A stretch of DNA of 11,338 nucleotides from positions 1-11,338 of the forward strand of contig CAMLKF010000055.1 in assembly GCA_946480575.1 (NCBI GenBank). Reading direction: 5' to 3'. Positions within the stretch are counted from its first letter, which is position 1, and each line of letters begins with the position of its first letter. Source of the DNA: an uncultured Nitrososphaera sp. (GTDB lineage: Archaea > Thermoproteota > Nitrososphaeria > Nitrososphaerales > Nitrososphaeraceae). The position numbers were made by a program, and so were the translations under genes. This document shows positions 6,988 to 11,338 of this stretch, piece after piece. Under the pieces are notes generated by a model. The model worked only from the letters and a program-made list of their open reading frames with translations. It had not been told where the DNA came from and did no database searches.

Positions 6988-7326
6988 TTATGCTGGCTGG
7001 TTTATATGTGCATCAGCGACCGGCGTCGGCGCTATTCCAACTTCCGGGGCAGAGTGGCCATTTGCCTTGGCCAGCTCATAGAGCGCAAGGAGGTAGCGCT
7101 TTATGAAATTCACTCCAGGCGACGGCCTGCGGCCGTTCTCATAGTCGCTTAGGACAGAGGGCGTGATATCCATCTTGCGTGCAAGGTCTGCCTGCTTGAT
7201 TCCGAACTTTTTCCTCCAGAATTTCAGCTGCTGCGGCGGGCTTTCGCTCAATACTACAGAGCCGGCGATCCATGTCAATTCGCTATCGTCGGCAACAATG
7301 TTATTGTTGTTTTCAGTATTGGACAA
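6988..7326 (-). CDS. XRE/Cro-type helix-turn-helix transcriptional regulator
   Basis: The conserved part reads LTWIAGSVVLSESPPQQLKF, then the helix-turn-helix FGIKQADLARKMDITPSVLS and DYENGRRPSPGVNFIKRYLL. Numbered from the TTG start, the HTH spans about residues 41-67. It resembles archaeal XRE-family regulators in which IAGxIVLS precedes the HTH and SPGVxFI follows it. The C-terminus is a short Ala/Pro-rich tail without a ligand domain, so the signal it senses is unknown. The frame is open back to a GTG at 7395, but those extra 23 residues are unlike the family. A TATA-like CTTTTTATC (7351-7359) would start transcription near 7329, so I chose TTG 7326 (112 residues). It is divergent from the uracil-DNA glycosylase and followed after 16 bases by the tautomerase, which may be regulatory targets. 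Confidence 0.82.
   Translation of the reverse strand: MSNTENNNNIVADDSELTWIAGSVVLSESPPQQLKFWRKKFGIKQADLARKMDITPSVLSDYENGRRPSPGVNFIKRYLLALYELAKANGHSAPEVGIAPTPVADAHINQPA
7001..7010 (-). promoter_or_regulatory. TATA-like box ahead of the tautomerase gene
   Basis: The minus strand reads CATATAAACC at the 3' end of the HTH gene, about 30-35 bases before the tautomerase ATG. That would give a leader of only a few bases. Confidence 0.35.
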
Positions 7327-7350
7327 ACGCTGATTGAACGCTCTGACAGG

Positions 7351-7376
7351 TGATAAAAAGATTATGCTAATAATAG
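7351..7376. promoter_or_regulatory. Divergent promoter region between HTH regulator and uracil-DNA glycosylase
   Basis: TGATAAAAAG at 7351-7360 reads CTTTTTATCA on the minus strand, about 27 bases before the HTH gene's TTG start. ATTATGCTAATAATAG at 7361-7376 lies about 25-35 bases before the glycosylase GTG at 7398 and can serve that strand. The two boxes almost touch, so polymerase or regulator binding on one side probably affects the other. Confidence 0.4.
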
Positions 7377-7397
7377 AGCCTGCCACTATCGCCACAT

Positions 7398-8081
7398 GTG
7401 ACCTATGATCAATTGTACAGGCTTAATGGCAGAGTGATCCGGTGCACGCTCTGCCCTAGGCTTTCGCAGTACATCAGGAAGATCGGGCAGACAAAAGTAA
7501 AAAGGCACGCAGGTGAGCGGTACTGGGCGCGCCCGCTGCCAAGCTGGGGCGACCCAAACGCACGGCTTTTGATAGTGGGGCTTGCGCCCGCCGCACATGG
7601 GGGCAATAGGACAGGGCGTATGTTCACCGGCGACAGCTCGGGCGACTGGCTCGCAAGGGCGATGCACGAGGCCGGGTTCGCAAGCATGCCGACTAGCAGG
7701 TCAAAAGACGACGGGCTGGTGCTCAAGGACGTCTACATCACCGCAGCTGTTCGGTGCGCGCCGCCGGGCAACAAGCCACTGCCGTCCGAGCTGACAAGCT
7801 GCTCTCAATACCTGCGGGCAGAGCTTGAGATAATGAGCAGCGTCAGGGTCATCCTTGCGCTTGGCAAAATTGGGTTTGACGCCTATTGCAGGGCGGCGGG
7901 CCTGAAGGGGCTGGCTTTTGCCCATGGAGCCTGCTATCCTGCCGCCGGCGGAGGCAAGACGCTCCTTGCCTCGTACCACCCGAGCAGGCAGAACACCAAC
8001 ACGGGCAAGCTGACGTGGGAGATGTGGATCGGCATCTTCAGGGCTGCAAGAGCGATTTTGAGCGAGGGTTACGCCAGATAA
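7398..8081 (+). CDS. Uracil-DNA glycosylase, family 5 (UDGb-like), iron-sulfur type
   Basis: This 227-residue enzyme removes uracil, and probably other deaminated bases, from DNA to begin base-excision repair. Motif 1 is GLAPAAHGGNRTGRMFTGD (61-79), the family 5 signature in which the usual polar catalytic residue is replaced by Ala. Motif 3 is ASYHPSRQNTNTGK (191-204) with His194. Cys16, Cys19, Cys120 and Cys135 are placed to bind the [4Fe-4S] cluster of family 4/5 enzymes. Family 5 enzymes have broader specificity than family 4, including hypoxanthine. The start is GTG at 7398; the overlapping ATG at 7396 runs straight into a stop. The gene ends 39 bases before the convergent zinc-ribbon gene. 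Confidence 0.92.
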   Translation: MTYDQLYRLNGRVIRCTLCPRLSQYIRKIGQTKVKRHAGERYWARPLPSWGDPNARLLIVGLAPAAHGGNRTGRMFTGDSSGDWLARAMHEAGFASMPTSRSKDDGLVLKDVYITAAVRCAPPGNKPLPSELTSCSQYLRAELEIMSSVRVILALGKIGFDAYCRAAGLKGLAFAHGACYPAAGGGKTLLASYHPSRQNTNTGKLTWEMWIGIFRAARAILSEGYAR

Positions 8082-8120
8082 TTTTAATAATAACAATATA
8101 AAAGAAGGAGAAATAATTAG

Positions 8121-8327
8121 TTAGGTGGCTTCGTTGCAGCATGACTTGCAGAGATACTCTACCTTGATGACCGGCCCCAAGTCGTACATCATCTTGCAGT
8201 GTGCGACATTGTTGCACCGCGCACACTGGACCGGCCGAGGAATCGACGTGTAGGTCTGCTTTCTTGTTATCGGGGAATCAAACACTTCTATCGAGCGCTG
8301 CTGGTTAGCGCCTGCTGGCTTCTTCAT
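8121..8327 (-). CDS. Small zinc-ribbon protein (68 aa)
   Basis: This 68-residue basic protein begins MKKPAGANQQRSIEVFD. It carries a four-Cys zinc ribbon: Cys35-x2-Cys38 (VQCARCNN) and Cys60-x2-Cys63 (EYLCKSCCNE), with extra Cys44 and Cys64. The flexible N-terminus and single ribbon fit the many small zinc proteins of thaumarchaea, whose role is mostly unknown; nucleic-acid or protein binding is likely. ATG at 8327 is the only reasonable start. It converges on the glycosylase gene and is divergent from the C2H2 gene at 8456, with 128 bases between them. No partner gene suggests a function. Confidence 0.75.
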   Translation of the reverse strand: MKKPAGANQQRSIEVFDSPITRKQTYTSIPRPVQCARCNNVAHCKMMYDLGPVIKVEYLCKSCCNEAT

Positions 8328-8455
8328 GCACTAATTACATTGTCAAACTAAATAAGGGATATTACTTTGCGATCCTATCCGGCCACGGCTAAAAAAGGGC
8401 AAGCGAGGAGCAGGCATAGCATAATGAAGCATGCTGCGCCAAAAGCAGTAGAGAC
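8328..8455. other. Divergent intergenic region between two small zinc-protein genes
   Basis: The AT-rich start (ACTAATTACATTGTC, minus reading GTAATTAGT) may hold the promoter of the zinc-ribbon gene. No strong TATA-like element is clear for the C2H2 gene; the run CTAAAAAAGG at 8390-8399 is too far upstream to be convincing. Confidence 0.3.
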
Positions 8456-8806
8456 ATGAGCGAGCAAAATGACAAAACTCCCGAGCAGGTATCGGATGAA
8501 GATTACAAAGTAGCTCCGACCAGTGGCGACAGAAAGAAGATCCTGAACAAGACATCTAGCGATAACAATAATAATAGTGGCAGAGAGCAGGCTGTAGAAG
8601 AAAACCATCAGCTTCCCGGCATTAAAGAGCAGGAAGAAGGCCACACCCGAATAAAGGCATATGATGCGGATGACAGCTACAACGAGATTGTAAGTGGACA
8701 TAAGGCCATTGAAGCTTTTGCAACAAGGCAGGAAACCTGTAAAGTATGCGGACTGACAGCGCGCAACAAAGAAGAATTACAAGACCATATTCGCAGTGCA
8801 CACTAG
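8456..8806 (+). CDS. Small C2H2 zinc-finger protein with acidic disordered N-terminus (116 aa)
   Basis: The first 90 residues are polar, acidic and apparently disordered (MSEQNDKTPEQVSDEDYKV, with a short Asn run at 37-40). The last 24 residues form a textbook C2H2 finger, Cys95-x2-Cys98-x12-His111-x4-His116 (TCKVCGLTARNKEELQDHIR), and the protein ends on the final zinc-binding His. Single C2H2 fingers at the C-terminus of a disordered protein are recurrent in thaumarchaea and may bind DNA or proteins; function unknown. ATG at 8456 is the chosen start. The opposite strand also has a long open frame (8375-8701), but the exact zinc-finger spacing marks this strand as coding. An 18-base hairpin follows the stop. 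Confidence 0.78.
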   Translation: MSEQNDKTPEQVSDEDYKVAPTSGDRKKILNKTSSDNNNNSGREQAVEENHQLPGIKEQEEGHTRIKAYDADDSYNEIVSGHKAIEAFATRQETCKVCGLTARNKEELQDHIRSAH

Positions 8807-8809
8807 TGG

Positions 8810-8827
8810 CTGGCGAGTAGACGCCAG
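8810..8827 (+). other. Short GC-rich stem-loop after the C2H2 gene
   Basis: CTGGCG-AGTAGA-CGCCAG forms a perfect 6-base-pair stem with a 6-base loop, three bases after the stop codon. No T-run follows, so it is not a classic intrinsic terminator. It may stabilise the mRNA end or be chance. Confidence 0.3.
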
Positions 8828-8875
8828 ATGCGCAATGCTGAACTATGCGTGGCATTACCATGTTAACTGCTGCCT

Positions 8876-9668
8876 ATGAATAATGATGGAACAGCTGCGC
8901 CAGTAGCAGCTGGATTGGCTGCGGGAATTGCGTTTGTGCAGAACCCGGGAAATACCAGGATGCAGTCGTTGAAATAGCAATGCAAAACTCGACGCTTCAA
9001 AACTTGTTTGAAGGAAGAGAGGTGGTCGTATTATACGTAAGAGACTGGGGCATCAGCCATGCCACAAAATATGCCCCATCAACAGGTGTGCCCTTATGCT
9101 ATTTGCAGACAAGTCTAACTCAAAGAAGAAGATGTCCCTATTGTCAGCACTGATTAACATACAATCATCCAAAGTAGTCGATATCTCGGCTAGCACTGGC
9201 ATTTTAGTTAGAAAGACAAAGGATATTGAGGAAGTCAGGCTTCTTCTTTCTAAATATCCTGACGCAGAAGTAGAGGTTAATCGATACCCAGGCCATTTTG
9301 AAATTATCTACTGGGTAGACAGGCATGTCTCTGTTTCTGAAGGAGTCAAGCATCCCAGCTGGCGTATCCTTTCCATGTGGATAGAAATGACAGCGATTTT
9401 TCACAAGAACAGCACGCAATTTTACATCAACGGCACTAATAATTACGTCATAGACGCAAGCTGCACGTCATCTGTGGATTTCCCATGCTTTATTGGAAAC
9501 AAGAAGGTGCTTGAAGGGGTCAATGGCCATTTGGTATACGTCATAGATGGTAGATGATCTGATGGAAGGAGTTCTCCGATGTATTATTGCGTAGATGCAA
9601 GGTCTGGCAGGATTCTATGGTCATACATTGGAGAGGATTCTTACCCTGAGCTAAGAGCGTCTGGGTGA
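8876..9668 (+). pseudogene. Membrane-anchored thaumarchaeal protein, decayed (two frameshifts, one stop)
   Basis: The gene opens at ATG 8876 with MNNDGTAAPVAAGLAAGIAF, an apparent but short membrane anchor. From about 8950 the next frame gives YQDAVVEIAMQNSTLQNLFE and GREVVVLYVRDWGISHATK. From about 9070 a third frame gives CPINRCALMLFADKSNSKKK, then STGILVRKTKDIEEVRLLLS and EVNRYPGHFEIIYWVDRHVS, to VYVIDGR and a TGA at 9555-9557. Reading through that TGA in the same frame yields SDGRSSPMYYCVDARSGRIL and WSYIGEDSYPELRASG before a TGA at 9666. The last piece (VDxxSGxILWSY) looks like a genuine C-terminal strand, so the inner TGA is probably a nonsense mutation. Two single-base losses account for the frame order. 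It resembles anchored extracytoplasmic thaumarchaeal proteins; function unknown. ATG 9096-TGA 9557 (153 codons) could still be expressed as a fragment. Confidence 0.65.
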
Positions 9669-9710
9669 TTATAGAGTTAAAAGGCATGTGTGAAAATTAG
9701 GAAATAAATG

Positions 9711-10232
9711 TTACTTCTTGGACGAGTTGACGTCGGTCGTTATCTGGTCTATCTTATAGCGCAGCGCTTCCTTGACTCGGGTATTGTCCACCATGTTGAG
9801 CGGACCCTTGCAGTTGGGACACTTGAAGAACAATTCGACTGCCACGTCGAATTTCACTCTCGGGCAATCGCGGTTGCCGCAGTGGTAGAATTCTGTCGAC
9901 TCCTCGTATTCAAGGCGCTTGTGCAGCCTGTCGAGGATCTTCTTTTTCTGGTTGTCGATAAAATTGTCGACTTGATCCTGCTTGGCGCGCCAGCGGTAGA
10001 CGAACCAGCCCTTCTTTTCGTCTTTGACGCGGATGCCGGTTATCAGCGCTTTTCCAAACATGTCATAGAGGACCTTACGGACGATGTTTATCTTGAGGCC
10101 GGTGGCGCTTGCGATCTCCTCGTCGGTGACGTCCTCCTGATTCAGGAGAGCCCGGGCCACCTTGATGTACTCCTCGCCTCCGATCAAACCGGCTATCTTG
10201 ACAAAAGAACCCTCGTATTCTGCAGCACGCAT
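9711..10232 (-). CDS. tfe: Transcription initiation factor TFE, alpha subunit
   Basis: This 173-residue homologue of eukaryotic TFIIE-alpha helps RNA polymerase open and hold promoter DNA. The N-terminal winged helix covers about residues 5-85: a helix around YIKVARALLNQEDVTDEEIA, the recognition helix GLKINIVRKVLYDMFGKALI, and the wing GWFVYRWRAKQ. A charged coiled linker (DNFIDNQKKKILDRLHKRLE) leads to a zinc ribbon with Cys118, Cys123, Cys138 and Cys141 (HCGNRDCPR and FKCPNCKGPLN). Length and order are normal for archaeal TFE. ATG at 10232 is supported by a TATA-like box about 30 bases upstream. The gene converges with the decayed gene ending at 9668 and follows the cyclase gene on the same strand with 59 bases between. 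Confidence 0.95.
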   Translation of the reverse strand: MRAAEYEGSFVKIAGLIGGEEYIKVARALLNQEDVTDEEIASATGLKINIVRKVLYDMFGKALITGIRVKDEKKGWFVYRWRAKQDQVDNFIDNQKKKILDRLHKRLEYEESTEFYHCGNRDCPRVKFDVAVELFFKCPNCKGPLNMVDNTRVKEALRYKIDQITTDVNSSKK

Positions 10233-10261
10233 TTAGTACTATCATAGCTAGTCATTTTGCC

Positions 10262-10270
10262 GATATATAG
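10262..10270 (-). promoter_or_regulatory. TATA-like box for tfe
   Basis: The minus strand reads CTATATATC, about 30-38 bases before the tfe ATG, predicting a leader of a few bases. It lies between the cyclase stop and tfe, so tfe probably has its own promoter and is not only read from the cyclase gene. Confidence 0.5.
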
Positions 10271-10291
10271 TTACTGTTGGGAATGCGAGAA

Positions 10292-11251
10292 TCATGCCGT
10301 TCCATAGAGCCGGTATATGCCGCCGTCAGAGTAGTTGCTCACGTAGCTCCACATCTCGGGGCTGACCTGCAGCTGGTGGAACGTCGACTTTTGGCGCTCG
10401 TCCAGCACGTCGTAGACCATCTGACCTATCACTATCTGGTCGGGCCTGGCAAGCATGGTCATCTTGGTCGCCACGTTGATGGTGTAGCCCAAGATGTCGT
10501 AATGGGGCGCCCTCAGCCGCCTGCCGCCCTCCACCGTGTGCGTGTCCCATCCGTACTGCACCACCACATTTTCGCCGACGTCGATTCCGACCCGCACGCT
10601 CATCTCCGGATAGTCGTACTGATTCAGGATCGGGTTTATCCCCTCCCGCATTATCTTGATCATCGACCGGGCGCAGTTGACGGCGTTGATGCAGGGCAGG
10701 TAATAGTCGTCGCCGGTCGCAGGAAAGAACGCGAGGATGGCGTCGCCCACGTATTTTAGCACGTAGCCGCCGTAAGCAGAAATCGTCAGCGACATTTCCT
10801 GCGTGAAAGCCTGTATTATCGTCGCCAATCTATCCACAGGGAGCGTCATCGACAGCCGGGTCGACCCTACAAGGTCGATGTGCAGTATCACAAATGTCAC
10901 TCTTGATTTTGCAAATTTTGCAAGGATGTTCTGCGTTTCCTCAATCGACAGGTTGAACTGCGATTCCACCTTGAGGGCCTTCCACACCCGCTCCTGTGCA
11001 AGCCTGATCGCCTGGCCAATGTCGACCACAGCGTCGAGGTAGAATGAGGCCATTGACGGAGCTTCAGAGGCTTGCTTGGCAGATGTGCTCTTTTGCTCAT
11101 CCTCTGCAGCGGCGCTTGCGATTACCCTGTTGACCTCCTCTTGGCTGACGTCTATCTGCAGCGCAATTATCTCTAGCGGTATCCCGGAATTGTGCAGGTT
11201 GATTATGGTCTGCCGCTGATAGCTTGAAGCAATGTCATCATCATCAGCCAT
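10292..11251 (-). CDS. HTH-class III adenylate cyclase
   Basis: This 319-residue soluble protein probably makes cAMP from ATP. Residues 10-46 (YQRQTIINLHNSGIPLEIIA, then LQIDVSQEEVNRVI) form a helix-turn-helix-like domain. A low-complexity Ala/Ser/Glu linker and a helical segment (75-115) lead to a class III cyclase domain from about 117. Metal-binding Asp126 (FVILHIDLVGSTRLSM) and Asp170 (GGYVLKYVGDAILAFFP) are present. The adenine-selecting pair is Lys166 and Asp252 (YDILGYTINVATK), pointing to ATP and not GTP. Asn259 is in place, but the transition-state Arg four residues on is Lys263. No membrane segments are seen. Class III cyclases work as dimers. ATG 11251 starts MADDDDIASSYQRQ; no clear ribosome-binding site or strong TATA box precedes it. 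It lies upstream of tfe on the same strand. Confidence 0.9.
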   Translation of the reverse strand: MADDDDIASSYQRQTIINLHNSGIPLEIIALQIDVSQEEVNRVIASAAAEDEQKSTSAKQASEAPSMASFYLDAVVDIGQAIRLAQERVWKALKVESQFNLSIEETQNILAKFAKSRVTFVILHIDLVGSTRLSMTLPVDRLATIIQAFTQEMSLTISAYGGYVLKYVGDAILAFFPATGDDYYLPCINAVNCARSMIKIMREGINPILNQYDYPEMSVRVGIDVGENVVVQYGWDTHTVEGGRRLRAPHYDILGYTINVATKMTMLARPDQIVIGQMVYDVLDERQKSTFHQLQVSPEMWSYVSNYSDGGIYRLYGTA

Positions 11252-11338
11252 AGGCGGGATTGCTGCTGAAGAGTATTTCTGTCTTCAGGTGGTGGTAGTG
11301 GTATAGTAGTTATAGAGAATAATCCAGCAAGATCATAA

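Noticed and set aside
6760..7152. A 130-codon plus-strand open frame
   Set aside because: It runs antisense to the tautomerase and HTH genes, both of which have recognisable family motifs.
7327..7395. N-terminal extension of the HTH regulator to a GTG at 7395
   Set aside because: The extra 23 residues are hydrophobic and unlike the family, and the TATA-like box at 7351-7359 lies inside them, so transcription would start after the GTG.
8375..8701. A 108-residue very hydrophobic minus-strand reading frame that looks like a multi-pass membrane protein
   Set aside because: It lies opposite the C2H2 zinc-finger gene. The complement of acidic, Asn- and Lys-rich codons naturally reads as Leu, Ile, Val and Phe, and the exact C2H2 spacing on the plus strand shows which strand codes.
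9708..10247. A 179-codon plus-strand open frame
   Set aside because: It is the complement of tfe, which has a full winged helix and four zinc-binding Cys; the plus-strand translation has no recognisable domain.
10277..10759. A 160-codon plus-strand open frame
   Set aside because: It is the complement of the adenylate cyclase catalytic domain and reflects its high-GC third codon positions.

Overview
The window looks like chromosomal DNA of an ammonia-oxidising thaumarchaeon of the Nitrososphaera type (Nitrososphaerota). This rests on the gene mix: an archaeal TFE, an archaeal type IA topoisomerase with C-terminal zinc ribbons, a thiolase/DUF35 pair, family 5 uracil-DNA glycosylase, many very small zinc-finger proteins, and a secreted protein ending in an Excalibur-like calcium-binding motif. 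Short AT-rich TATA-like boxes sit about 25-30 bases before several starts (leaderless or short-leader mRNAs), and GTG/TTG starts are frequent. The assignment is inferred from gene families and was not tested by any search.

Layout. 1-659: broken gene for a secreted or membrane-anchored Excalibur-type protein, open at the window edge, followed by a tiny membrane ORF (664-798) and a long AT-rich imperfect palindrome. 856-1070 (minus): small C2H2 zinc-finger gene with a frameshift. 1150-2724 (minus): two-gene operon, SCP-x-like thiolase then DUF35 OB-fold protein, with a TATA box and a perfect 19-base palindrome on the start codon. 3025-5079 (plus): archaeal topoisomerase I. 5132-5258 (plus): weak zinc-finger remnant. 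5263-5886 (minus): PH-domain/SHOCT gene with two compensating frameshifts. 5929-6753 (minus): nitrilase-superfamily amidase. 6795-6971 (minus): 58-residue 4-oxalocrotonate-tautomerase-like protein. 6988-7326 (minus): XRE-type helix-turn-helix regulator, divergent from the uracil-DNA glycosylase at 7398-8081 (plus). 8121-8327 (minus) and 8456-8806 (plus): small zinc proteins on opposite strands. 8876-9668 (plus): decayed gene for a membrane-anchored protein. 9711-10232 (minus): TFE. 10292-11251 (minus): HTH-class III adenylate cyclase.

How it fits together. The intact genes are housekeeping or regulatory: acetoacetyl-CoA metabolism, DNA topology, base-excision repair, transcription initiation and cAMP signalling. 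Between them lie small or lineage-specific genes, and four of these carry frameshifts or stops (first gene, zinc finger at 856, PH-SHOCT, 8876-9668), with a fifth possible case at 5132. The larger core genes have none. This suggests either real decay of accessory and cell-surface genes or uncorrected indels. The in-frame stop at 9555, together with a Cys-to-Tyr change in the Excalibur motif, favours real decay at two loci. The G-run insertion in the PH-SHOCT gene is the one most like a sequencing error. I saw no rRNA, tRNA, CRISPR array, transposase or integrase, and no convincing new multi-gene system. The least ordinary items are the cyclase with a Lys in place of its transition-state Arg, the palindrome over the thiolase start, and the accumulation of broken accessory genes.
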